Shown: piece after piece, positions 1-6,416 of the stretch | Layout of the letters: each line of letters begins with the position of its first letter | How positions within the stretch are numbered: the stretch's first letter is position 1 | Notes under the pieces: model-generated | What the model was told of the DNA's origin: nothing | Databases searched by the model: none | What the model saw: the letters and a program-made list of their open reading frames with translations, nothing else | DNA from: Candidatus Parcubacteria bacterium | GTDB lineage: Bacteria; Patescibacteriota; Minisyncoccia; Phycocordibacterales; UBA1006 | Assembly: GCA_027028225.1 (NCBI GenBank) | Contig: JALVJP010000103.1 | Span: 1-7,032 of the forward strand | Direction: 5' to 3' | Length of the DNA stretch: 7,032 nt | Translations under genes and position numbers: made by a program

Positions 1-266
1 CTAAGGCACAAGATGCAAAGAAGAAGGCAGAACTTACTGGATTACGAACAGAAGCGGAACTTATTGCTGATGGTAAAGCTTACCCAGCTAGTCTTTGTAA
101 TGATGGAGTGTTTGCGGAGGTTGAACATACTAATTGTTCAGTTGCTAGTGATGGAAGTGAATGGGCTGCGGATGTTGAACTCAGTGATGGAAAATACTTC
201 TGTGTTGACTCTGCCGGAGTTGCGAAAGTAAAAAATGCGGCTACGACAGGGACAAGTTGTCAATAA
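1..266 (+). CDS. Type IV pilin-like protein, C-terminal part (5' end outside window)
   Basis: An open frame enters from the left edge (first full codon at base 3) and ends at TAA 264-266, giving 87 residues. It begins with a charged helix rich in Ala and Lys (KAQDAKKKAELTGLR), which resembles the end of the long N-terminal pilin helix. A Cys-containing globular part follows, with four cysteines at fragment residues 32, 45, 67 and 86. The segment SEWAADVELSDGKYFCVDSAG matches, from memory, the 'W..... L ..g.yyCvDs.G' pattern of CPR prepilin-like proteins. Such proteins are cleaved by prepilin peptidase and assembled into surface pili; the cysteines would form disulfides outside the cell. The N-terminal cleavage motif and hydrophobic stretch lie outside the window, so the prepilin assignment rests on the C-terminal half alone. 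A strong hairpin follows 20 bases after the stop, so this is the end of its transcription unit. Confidence 0.72.
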   Translation, partial: KAQDAKKKAELTGLRTEAELIADGKAYPASLCNDGVFAEVEHTNCSVASDGSEWAADVELSDGKYFCVDSAGVAKVKNAATTGTSCQ

Positions 267-286
267 GTATTATTTTCTTTCTGAAT

Positions 287-322
287 GAAGACAAAAAACA
301 CCTCGTGGTGTTTTTTGTCTTC
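287..322 (+). terminator. Intrinsic terminator of the pilin-like gene
   Basis: A perfect 16-bp stem (287-302 with 307-322) closes on a TCGT loop. The 3' arm contains six consecutive T, and more T-rich sequence (TTCATT) follows. It lies 20 bases after the pilin stop and 26 bases before the next start codon. The stem is also symmetrical enough to form on the other strand, but no minus-strand gene ends here. Confidence 0.85.
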
Positions 323-334
323 TTCATTACTCGT

Positions 335-348
335 GCTACCATAGTAGT
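335..348 (+). promoter_or_regulatory. Extended -10 promoter of the Clp-like gene (leaderless)
   Basis: TGcTACCAT at 334-342 is an extended -10 element (TGn + hexamer). Six bases later the ATG begins at 349, where transcription would be expected to start. There is no Shine-Dalgarno sequence in the 30 bases before the ATG. Only a weak -35-like TTGTCT (315-320, spacer 16) is present, and it lies inside the 3' arm of the pilin terminator. Confidence 0.6.
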
Positions 349-2313
349 ATGAAAGAACAGTTTCACTCGTGGCAGCACCTTCGTGATTTTGTGGTGTATT
401 ACTTTTCCATACCTCGTCTCCTTCAATCACTTTTTATTCCGTGGCATCGAGATAGCTATAAGAGTGATGAGAAAGGAGTATGGAGGATTATAGAAAATGT
501 GAGCTTCGCACTCTTTACCCGTGTGCTCGGTTTCTCTATTCGCACATTCACTATTATTGTAGGAGTAATCGTTATTTTTTTTGTATACCTCAGTCTTCCT
601 CTCATTCTCATTCTCCCAATTCGCTTCGATTACCGAAAACTCTCAAAAATTGGATCGATTGGGAAGAATTGGTCTTATCCGATAACTTACTTTCTCGATG
701 CACACGGGAGAGATCTTCGACTTACTTCTGATATGCTCGTTATTGATCATGACGGTGGTCTCAAACAAGTGGAACGCGCGTTGAGTCGTGATCACCAACA
801 GAATGTGCTTATTGTCGGTCCACAAGGGGTAGGGAAGACAACACGCCTCTCCTATCTCGCAAAGAAGATGTATCGTGATTTATCTACATCAAAATTGAAC
901 GGAAAGCGACTTGTAGAACTCTTTCCCGAGGAGCTCACGAAAGAAGAACTCCATCGCTGTTTCCACGAGGCAGTGAATGCGGGAAATATTGTGCTCGTTA
1001 TTGAAAATATCGAGCGCTTTCACATTCTCGATGTGGTGGAATCCTATCTCGATGTTCCTCACTTTCAGATTGTTCTCACAACAGACAATGAACATTTTAA
1101 TGAGAAGTTTAAATACAATGCACACATGATGAGTTCTGTAGATGTCGTGGAATTTTTTCCTCCTGATAGAAAAACGACGATGCTCTACCTTATCGATCGA
1201 GTAGATCGTGCTGGAATTCGTCATCGTTTTCCTGATGAGACGCTTGCGAGCATCGTCATTCTCAGTGAACAATTTATTCTTAACGACTATCAACCAGAGA
1301 AATCAATGGATCTCCTCGATGAACTTCTCCTCATTGAGAAGAGGGTTGTTAGCCCAGAGGATGTGGAGAGACTTATTTCCGAAAAACTTCGTATTCCACT
1401 TGGGGTGTTACAACAGGAGGAACGAGATAAGCTTATTCATCTTGAGGAGGTTCTGAATCGTTATGTGATAGGACAAGAGGAGGCAACTCATGCGATTGCA
1501 TCTTCCCTTAAGCGGTCTCGTCTCGGAGTGCGAGATGAGAAACGTCCCATTGGATCTTTCCTCTTCGTTGGAACAACAGGGGTGGGAAAGACACATACTG
1601 CAAAGACACTCGCACAATACTATTTTGGCTCCCCAGATTTTTTTCATCGTTTTGATATGTCGGAATACCGTGAGCTCTCTTCAATTGAGCGTTTCATGGA
1701 GCGAATAGGTTCAAAAGTAGAGGATATGCCTTACAGTCTCGTCCTCTTTGATGAGGTTGAGAAAGCACATCCAGACATCCTTAATGTCCTTCTCCAAGTA
1801 TTAGATGAAGGGATTATGCACACCCCAAAAGGGAGAGCAATTAATCTTCGAAATACCATTATCGTTGCAACATCGAATGCAGGAGCACGCTATATCCTTG
1901 AAAACGGTCATATTTCAAAAGAATTACTCATTCAACATATCATTTCTGAAGGAATTCTTCGCCCAGAATTGATAAACCGTTTTGATGGTGTTGTTCTCTT
2001 TAGAACACTCAATCGTGAAGAAGTGAAGAAAGTCGCAATCCTCCTTATCGACAAACTTAATGTGACAATTGGAAAGCGACACGGAATTCAAGTATCTATT
2101 GATCCAGAGCTCGTGGATGTGCTTGCGCGAGAGGGGTATAGTGCAAAATTTGGACTTCGTCCACTCAGAAGACTTATTCAAGATAAGGTAGAAACGTATA
2201 TCGCAGATCTCTTGCTTCAAGGGGATATTCCTGAATCAGGAATTCTTCACATTGATCCGGCGATTATTACAGAGAGGAAGGAAAAAATGCCGGAACATTT
2301 AAAGTATGTGTAG
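349..2313 (+). CDS. Membrane-anchored ClpB/ClpC-like double AAA+ ATPase with degenerate first ATPase domain
   Basis: This 654-residue protein has two ATPase modules of the Clp/Hsp100 type. Residues about 51-92 are strongly hydrophobic (one or two membrane segments), so the ATPase part is probably anchored on the cytoplasmic face. AAA-1 (about 125-345) has a good Walker A, GPQGVGKT (157-164). Its Walker B reads IVLVIEN, so the catalytic Asp-Glu pair is Glu219-Asn220, and the family ERRF arginine finger is replaced by HMMSS (259-263). AAA-2 (about 366-635) looks active: GTTGVGKT (408-415), LVLFDE (464-469), sensor-1 TSN (508-510), NRF arginine finger (R544) and sensor-2 GLRPLRR (602-608). Missing relative to ClpB/ClpC of about 800-870 residues are the Clp N-domain, the coiled-coil M domain, the GYVG pore loop of AAA-2 (the region between MSEY and Walker B is about 13 residues shorter) and a recognisable (I/L/V)GF ClpP-docking loop. 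Family placement is confident. Function is unknown; classical unfolding and handing of substrate to ClpP looks unlikely. The start is supported by the -10 element ending six bases upstream. Confidence 0.88.
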   Translation: MKEQFHSWQHLRDFVVYYFSIPRLLQSLFIPWHRDSYKSDEKGVWRIIENVSFALFTRVLGFSIRTFTIIVGVIVIFFVYLSLPLILILPIRFDYRKLSKIGSIGKNWSYPITYFLDAHGRDLRLTSDMLVIDHDGGLKQVERALSRDHQQNVLIVGPQGVGKTTRLSYLAKKMYRDLSTSKLNGKRLVELFPEELTKEELHRCFHEAVNAGNIVLVIENIERFHILDVVESYLDVPHFQIVLTTDNEHFNEKFKYNAHMMSSVDVVEFFPPDRKTTMLYLIDRVDRAGIRHRFPDETLASIVILSEQFILNDYQPEKSMDLLDELLLIEKRVVSPEDVERLISEKLRIPLGVLQQEERDKLIHLEEVLNRYVIGQEEATHAIASSLKRSRLGVRDEKRPIGSFLFVGTTGVGKTHTAKTLAQYYFGSPDFFHRFDMSEYRELSSIERFMERIGSKVEDMPYSLVLFDEVEKAHPDILNVLLQVLDEGIMHTPKGRAINLRNTIIVATSNAGARYILENGHISKELLIQHIISEGILRPELINRFDGVVLFRTLNREEVKKVAILLIDKLNVTIGKRHGIQVSIDPELVDVLAREGYSAKFGLRPLRRLIQDKVETYIADLLLQGDIPESGILHIDPAIITERKEKMPEHLKYV

Positions 2314-2346
2314 ATTTTCATGAGTAGTGGATGAGTATAGTTTTTG

Positions 2347-2390
2347 TGAAAAAGGCGGTGTGTGCATTCTGCACGCCCCGCCTTTCTTCA
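2347..2390. terminator. GC-rich terminator hairpin after the Clp-like gene (possibly bidirectional)
   Basis: The stem pairs 2351-2358 (AAAGGCGG) with 2378-2385 (CCGCCTTT). After one mismatch it continues with 2360-2365 and 2371-2376, closing on an ATTCT loop. TGAA/TTCA extends the base with one bulged C. It lies 37 bases after the Clp-like stop. On the plus strand the 3' flank is TTTCTTC. On the minus strand the hairpin ends in CCGCCTTTTTC, a better T-tract. It may therefore serve plus-strand transcripts from the ATPase gene and also a minus-strand transcript from the gap. Confidence 0.7.
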
Positions 2391-2395
2391 AAGCG

Positions 2396-2479
2396 GTTTC
2401 TATTTGAGTGTAGGAAGAGCTGTTAATTGATTTACCTGAAAAGGTGAATTAAGAGTTTCTATTTGGGAGTAAGTTGAGC
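2396..2479. repeat. Imperfect 25-bp direct repeat flanking a small hairpin
   Basis: 2396-2420 and 2455-2479 both begin GTTTCTATTTG and end GAGC, with 20 of 25 bases identical at a spacing of 59. Between them, 2427-2437 and 2442-2452 form an 11-bp stem (two G-T pairs on the plus strand) around a GAAA loop. No coding frame explains this structure. Its role is unknown. Confidence 0.45.
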
Positions 2480-2490
2480 GTCATTCTTTA

Positions 2491-2505
2491 TACAATACTA
2501 TACCA
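2491..2505 (-). promoter_or_regulatory. Orphan extended -10 element on the minus strand
   Basis: Read on the minus strand, 2505-2497 is TGgTATAGT, the same extended -10 form as at the protein genes of this window. It lies just downstream (minus direction) of the kinase terminator. The surrounding DNA is AT-rich and also offers plus-strand matches such as TACAAT (2491-2496), so a chance match cannot be excluded. Confidence 0.3.
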
Positions 2506-2515
2506 TATTCTCCAC

Positions 2516-2559
2516 AAAAATTCTATACCCTATTTCACGATCGTGAAATAGGGTATAGA
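2516..2559 (-). terminator. Palindromic intrinsic terminator of the kinase gene
   Basis: 2522-2559 is a perfect 38-bp palindrome with arms of 19 bp and its centre at GA|TC (2540/2541). As RNA it would fold into a hairpin with about a four-base loop. On the minus strand it is followed by AATTTTTG (2521-2515), a terminator T-tract. On the plus strand no T-tract follows. It lies 25 bases after the kinase stop codon, so it most likely ends that transcript. Confidence 0.75.
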
Positions 2560-2584
2560 GGACACGAGAAATTCGTTCACTTTT

Positions 2585-3184
2585 TTACTTAAATTTGTCT
2601 ACTTTTTGCTCCTCAATAGAGGGAAAAAATTCTCTCACAGTTTTCTTCACTTCCTCATGAACTTGTGAAATGCTCTTCCCAGTAATCGAGATAATTCGAT
2701 TGTGAAAGTGCGAAGCATCTGCAATTTCGCGGAATCGTTCAATGATATTCTCTACTGCTTCATAGTCATCTCGTTTGTATACAGAGAGTCCATCATCTCG
2801 TCTGAGGATATTCTTCGTTTCATCAACAAAAATAATAGTGAGAAAATCATCTCGTATTGTGAGAAACTCTTGTTCGAGTGTGAGAATATCTTTCAACTGA
2901 TGTCCACCACGAAGAATTGAGTAAGCGTATTCGGTATAGTGCATCCTATCAACGAGATGAGGAATTCCTTCTCGCCAGAGGAGTTCTTTTGCTTTTAAGT
3001 GGTTTTTACTCGCCCGGTATCCATAGTTAAGTTTCTCATCGTGGTTTCCCCCATGTGGACGATCAAGGTTTGTGAGAACGAATGGGATGTGGGAGAGCCA
3101 TTTTCTAAGGAGTGCAATTTGTGTTCCTTTTCCTACATTATCAGGACCATCAAATGCGATAATTGGTGTGCGTTTTTGTTCCAT
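2585..3184 (-). CDS. Thymidylate-kinase-like P-loop nucleotide kinase
   Basis: This 199-residue protein has the size and order of motifs of thymidylate kinases, which phosphorylate dTMP to dTDP with ATP in the cytoplasm. Residues 11-22 form the P-loop, FDGPDNVGKGTQ. VDRMHYTEYAYS (78-89) corresponds to the DRY..S..AY motif of the family. RRDDGLSVYKRDD (128-140) is a plausible basic lid, and the C-terminal half is helical and charged. Departures: the P-loop carries GKGT as in adenylate kinases instead of GK(T/S)T, and the conserved (T)REPGGT segment after the P-loop is not recognisable (DRPHGGNH at 41-48 may take its place). The substrate is therefore uncertain: dTMP, another dNMP or a nucleoside. 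A longer frame opens at 3202, but its first codons contain the TATACT -10 element. The ATG at 3184, six bases after that element, is the better start. Confidence 0.75.
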   Translation of the reverse strand: MEQKRTPIIAFDGPDNVGKGTQIALLRKWLSHIPFVLTNLDRPHGGNHDEKLNYGYRASKNHLKAKELLWREGIPHLVDRMHYTEYAYSILRGGHQLKDILTLEQEFLTIRDDFLTIIFVDETKNILRRDDGLSVYKRDDYEAVENIIERFREIADASHFHNRIISITGKSISQVHEEVKKTVREFFPSIEEQKVDKFK

Positions 3185-3196
3185 TACACTAGTATA
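3185..3196 (-). promoter_or_regulatory. -10 element of the kinase gene (leaderless)
   Basis: On the minus strand TATACT (3196-3191) is followed by six bases and then the ATG at 3184. No Shine-Dalgarno sequence lies between them. A weak -35-like TTTAAG sits 16 bases upstream of the hexamer. The element lies inside the longer possible reading frame, which argues for the shorter protein. Confidence 0.6.
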
Positions 3197-3223
3197 GCGC
3201 ATTTTCTTTTTCCTTAAACGCTA

Positions 3224-3237
3224 TATACTCATTGCTA
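3224..3237 (+). promoter_or_regulatory. -10 element of lepA, divergent from the kinase promoter
   Basis: TATACT at 3224-3229 is followed by eight bases and the ATG at 3238. No ribosome binding site is present before the start; the AAAGGAG found here lies just after the ATG, inside the gene. The two opposite -10 hexamers (3191-3196 minus, 3224-3229 plus) are separated by 27 bp, so the RNA polymerase sites of the two divergent genes overlap and may exclude each other. Confidence 0.55.
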
Positions 3238-5061
3238 ATGAAAGGAGATACATCGCGAATACGGAATTTTTCTATTATTGCGCACATCGATCATGGGAAA
3301 TCGACGCTTGCAGATAGAATGCTTGAAAAAACGAATACGGTAGAGGCACGAAAGATGCACGATCAACTCCTCGACCAAATGGAGCTTGAACAAGAGCGAG
3401 GAATTACAATCAAGATGCAGCCAGTGCGAATGGAGTATTCCTATACAGGAGATGATCAGTTCTCAGGAGGGAAGTATATTTTCAACCTCATTGATACTCC
3501 AGGCCATATTGATTTTTCCTACGAGGTATCTCGTGCAATGAAGGCGGTAGAGGGGGCAATTCTCCTTGTAGATGCAACACAAGGGGTGCAAGCACAGACA
3601 CTCACCACACTCGATATGGCACGAAAGGCTGGTCTCACGATTATTCCTGCACTTTCAAAAGTAGATTCTCCACTCGCACGCGTCGAGGATGTGCGTGAGG
3701 AAATTGCACTTCTCCTTGATATTGATCCAGACGAAATTCTTGAAACTTCAGGAAAGACAGGGGAGGGGGTAGAAGAACTTTTTGCTCATATCATTCGAAA
3801 AATCCCTTCGCCGGAAATGAGTAACGAGGAACGGTTAAATGCGCTCATTTTTGACTTTGCGTATCACGACAATAAAGGGGTTATTGTCTATGTGAGAAAT
3901 TTTAGTGGAGAGGCAACAAAGGCAGATGAGCTTGCGTTCAAAGTTGCGGGAAGAAAGTTTCGTGCGAATGAGGTAGGAATTTTTACCCCATTTGAGAAAG
4001 AAGTTCCCCAACTTTCCGCAGGGGAAATTGGCTACATCGTAACAGGGATTAAGGAACCAGGGATTGCATCAGTGGGAGATGTCATCACCTCTTTCAAACA
4101 CCCTATCGGAGATGATGCAATCGAAGGGTATGAAAAACCAAAATCCGTTGTATGGGCATCAGTGTATCCAGAGAGTCAGGATGACTTCGACCTCCTCCGC
4201 ACCGCACTCTCAAAACTTCAACTCTCCGATTCCTCTTTTACCTATGAGGAAGAAGCATCTGGAGTGATGGGGAGAGGGTTTCGTATTGGCTTTCTTGGAA
4301 TGCTCCATCTCGAAATTCTCACCGAACGCCTTAAGCGAGAATTTTCACTCAACCTTATTCTCACTGCCCCATCAGTGAGCTATCGTGTATTCAAGAAGAA
4401 TGGGGAAGAAGTTATTGTGCATTCTGCGATTCACTTTCCTGACCATGGTGAAATAGAACGTGTGATGGAGCCGTGGGTGCGACTTCACGTCATCACAAAG
4501 CACGAGTATGTGAATGCGATTGTTCCGCTTCTCTATGAACACGAGGGGGTTCTCACTGATACGAAAAACTTTGGAGAGGGGAGAGTAGAGCTCGTTATTG
4601 AAATGCCTCTCCGCGAATTGATGCGAAACTTTTTCGATCGTTTGAAATCAGTTTCTTCTGGGTACGCATCTATTTCTTACGAATTTATTGGCGAGCGGGA
4701 AGCGGATGTAACAAAGATGGAGGTGCTCGTCGCAGAGGAAGTTGTCCCCGCATTCTCTCGCGTCATCTCAGAGAGGAGGATGCGTGAGGAAGCAGAGGAG
4801 GTAGTGGAGAAGCTTTATAAGGTGCTCCCTCGTCAGCTCTTTGTGGTAAAAATTCAAGCGAAAGTGCTTGGGAGAATTATCGCATCAAAGAAACTTTCCG
4901 CACTGAAAAAAGATGTAACTGCAAAACTCTATGGGGGAGATATCACACGAAAGATGAAGCTTCGCGAAAAACAGAAGAAGGGGAAGAAGAGGATGAGTCA
5001 AACAGGAAAGGTAAACATTTCACATGATGTCTTTCTTAAAATGATGAAACGAGGAGATTGA
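3238..5061 (+). CDS. lepA: Elongation factor 4 (LepA), ribosome-associated GTPase
   Basis: This 607-residue protein matches the usual length of about 600 for EF4, a translational GTPase of the EF-G family that acts on the ribosome. G motifs are visible: G1 AHIDHGKS (15-22), G2 RGITI (54-58), G3 DTPGH (86-90) and the EF4-typical QAQTL (118-122). EF-G-like domains II, III and V follow. The LepA-specific C-terminal domain is clear from LPRQLF, LYGGDITRK and QKKGKKRM near the end. The G4 motif, NKID in most EF4 proteins, reads SKVD (140-143), and G5 reads TSGK (170-173). The C-terminus is otherwise complete. The frame can be extended to a TTG at 3232, but the ATG at 3238 fits the family N-terminus and the -10 spacing better. 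The stop TGA lies in the loop of the terminator. Confidence 0.96.
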   Translation: MKGDTSRIRNFSIIAHIDHGKSTLADRMLEKTNTVEARKMHDQLLDQMELEQERGITIKMQPVRMEYSYTGDDQFSGGKYIFNLIDTPGHIDFSYEVSRAMKAVEGAILLVDATQGVQAQTLTTLDMARKAGLTIIPALSKVDSPLARVEDVREEIALLLDIDPDEILETSGKTGEGVEELFAHIIRKIPSPEMSNEERLNALIFDFAYHDNKGVIVYVRNFSGEATKADELAFKVAGRKFRANEVGIFTPFEKEVPQLSAGEIGYIVTGIKEPGIASVGDVITSFKHPIGDDAIEGYEKPKSVVWASVYPESQDDFDLLRTALSKLQLSDSSFTYEEEASGVMGRGFRIGFLGMLHLEILTERLKREFSLNLILTAPSVSYRVFKKNGEEVIVHSAIHFPDHGEIERVMEPWVRLHVITKHEYVNAIVPLLYEHEGVLTDTKNFGEGRVELVIEMPLRELMRNFFDRLKSVSSGYASISYEFIGEREADVTKMEVLVAEEVVPAFSRVISERRMREEAEEVVEKLYKVLPRQLFVVKIQAKVLGRIIASKKLSALKKDVTAKLYGGDITRKMKLREKQKKGKKRMSQTGKVNISHDVFLKMMKRGD

Positions 5062-5076
5062 TCCTCGTTTTTCTTA
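5047..5076 (+). terminator. lepA terminator with the stop codon in its loop
   Basis: AAACGAGGA (5047-5055) pairs with TCCTCGTTT (5062-5070). The six-base loop GATTGA contains the lepA stop TGA (5059-5061). T-rich sequence TTTTTCTTAA follows from 5068. The -10 element of the next gene begins only 14 bases after this terminator. Confidence 0.75.
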
Positions 5077-5089
5077 AATCTTTTTTATA

Positions 5090-5104
5090 TGTTATTATTT
5101 CTTT
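5090..5104 (+). promoter_or_regulatory. Extended -10 promoter of the DUF4015-like gene (leaderless)
   Basis: TGtTATTAT (5090-5098) is an extended -10 element. Six bases (TTCTTT) separate it from the ATG at 5105. No purine-rich ribosome binding site occurs in the 43-bp gap after lepA. Confidence 0.6.
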
Positions 5105-6409
5105 ATGAAACAAGTACAAGAGGAAAGGCGTATTGATTTACGAGAAAAAAGGGAGCTGACACCTGCTTCTTTTTTTCGTGCATTCTCATTCGTTCTCGTC
5201 TTTCTTGCGGTAGTTATTATCTACGGGCAGGTAACCCTTCTCGCATTTCATAATGAGGGAGATATTGGTCCTATCTACGCACCTATCTATCATATCATTT
5301 GGGAGGAGAGGGATCCTCATTTAGCGATGCCGGAGCAGGTGCGCGTCCTCTATCTTACCGCATGGACTGCAGGAAATGAGAAGAGACGGAGTGCACTCAT
5401 TGAAAAAGCGAAAGAGGAAAACATAAACGCACTCGTAATTGATGTGAAGGATGCGACCGGGTATGTATCCTTTCCTCTCGGTGAGACACCGCTTGCACAT
5501 TATGGAACAGGGAGTAACCGCATTCGAAATATAAGTGGACTCATTGAAAAACTTCATAACGATGGATTCTACCTTATTGCTCGAATTGTCTGTTTTCAGG
5601 ATCCTCTCTATTCAAAGAAACATCCAGAAATTGCGATTCATACAAAAGACGGAACGATATGGAAAAATAAACGTGGGCTTTCTTTCTTGAATCCCAAAAA
5701 AGAAGAAGCGAGAGAATACATTGCGGATCTTGCGAAGTATGCCTACCAACTTGGATTTGATGAAGTAAATTTCGACTACATACGCTACCCAAGCGATGGA
5801 AATCTTGGAGCAATAGACTACGAACTTGAGGACGGAGAAACGAAGAGGGGGGTTATTCGCTCGTTCGCAGAGTTTCTCCACAGAGAACTTCATGGGGAGG
5901 ATAGAGGAGATAGGTATATTCCTACGAGTGCAGATTTATTTGGTTTTGTTGCAACACGGAAAGAGATTCCGAGTATTGGACAGAAACTTGAAGATTTCTT
6001 CCCTTACTTTGATGCGGTTGCACCAATGGTGTATCCATCTCACTATCCGAAAACTTACCGCGGTTTTGCGAAGCCGGCAGAGCACCCCTATGAAATTATT
6101 CTCTTCGAAATGAAACGAGCGAAAGAGCGTCTTGATGTCTTTCTTGCGCAAAAACAAGAAGAGGGAAATAAGGGTGGAAATAGTCTACAAACACAGGAAG
6201 AGAAAGGAGAAGAAGAGAAGGAAGATGAACATATTCCGTCGTTGCGCACATGGATTCAGGATTTCTCACTCCAAACTCGTTACACGAAAGAGTTGATTGA
6301 GAAAGAAATTCAAGCATCATTCGATGCAGGGGTAGATTCCTTTATGGTGTGGAGTCCAAACAATCGCTACACGTGGGGAGCGTATAAATCGTTTGTAAAA
6401 GAATCTTAA
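5105..6409 (+). CDS. Membrane-anchored putative glycoside hydrolase (DUF4015-like)
   Basis: This 434-residue protein has a basic N-terminus followed by one hydrophobic segment (about 22-48), which suggests an uncleaved signal anchor with the enzyme part outside the membrane. The rest fits the putative glycosyl hydrolase family DUF4015, an (alpha/beta)8 barrel. Supporting motifs, in order, are VRVLYLTAWTAGN (79-91), NALVIDVKDATGYV (108-121), FYLIARIVCFQDP (155-167), FLNPKKEEAREY (194-205), GFDEVNFDYIRYPSDG (217-232), VAPMVYPSHY (305-314) and FMVWSPNNRYTWGAY (413-427). The acidic residues Asp219/Glu220/Asp224 lie where catalytic acids are expected in such barrels; this is an inference. A charged low-complexity insert (about 348-377, rich in Glu, Lys and Gln) interrupts the barrel between two conserved strands. 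The substrate is unknown; a cell-envelope or extracellular polysaccharide is plausible. The gene has its own predicted promoter and sits between lepA and rpsP. Confidence 0.82.
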   Translation: MKQVQEERRIDLREKRELTPASFFRAFSFVLVFLAVVIIYGQVTLLAFHNEGDIGPIYAPIYHIIWEERDPHLAMPEQVRVLYLTAWTAGNEKRRSALIEKAKEENINALVIDVKDATGYVSFPLGETPLAHYGTGSNRIRNISGLIEKLHNDGFYLIARIVCFQDPLYSKKHPEIAIHTKDGTIWKNKRGLSFLNPKKEEAREYIADLAKYAYQLGFDEVNFDYIRYPSDGNLGAIDYELEDGETKRGVIRSFAEFLHRELHGEDRGDRYIPTSADLFGFVATRKEIPSIGQKLEDFFPYFDAVAPMVYPSHYPKTYRGFAKPAEHPYEIILFEMKRAKERLDVFLAQKQEEGNKGGNSLQTQEEKGEEEKEDEHIPSLRTWIQDFSLQTRYTKELIEKEIQASFDAGVDSFMVWSPNNRYTWGAYKSFVKES

Positions 6410-6416
6410 TTTTTTC

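Larger units (their letters stand above)
2345..2490 (-). ncRNA. Candidate small minus-strand transcript in the Clp/kinase gap
   Basis: A minus-strand extended -10, TGgTATAGT (2505-2497), predicts transcription from about 2490. The transcript would run through both direct-repeat copies and the small hairpin, and stop at the GC-rich hairpin with its TTTTT tract (about 2345). That gives about 145 nt, bounded by a terminator before the promoter (2516-2559) and one at its end. A 12-codon frame including its stop (ATG 2484 to TAA 2449, MTLNLLPNRNS) starts near the predicted 5' end, so a micropeptide is an alternative. I do not recognise the RNA as a known family. This is an inference from signal arrangement only. 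Confidence 0.25.

Noticed and set aside
13..231. 72-residue frame at the left edge
   Set aside because: It overlaps the pilin-like frame, which has clear pilin composition, cysteine spacing and a terminator after its stop.
889..1293. 134-residue minus-strand frame inside the Clp-like gene
   Set aside because: It lies wholly within a well supported gene with AAA+ motifs on the other strand and has no recognisable motif; it is a shadow frame.
2331..2426. 31-codon plus-strand frame after the Clp-like gene (MSIVFVKKAVCAF...)
   Set aside because: It is made of the terminator hairpin sequence, has no -10 element or ribosome site at the right distance, and shows no protein-like pattern.
2483..2560. 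Plus-strand promoter cluster (TACAAT, TACTAT, TACCAT) before the palindrome
   Set aside because: A transcript from here would run antisense into the kinase gene, and the palindrome has no T-tract on this strand. AT-rich DNA explains such matches.
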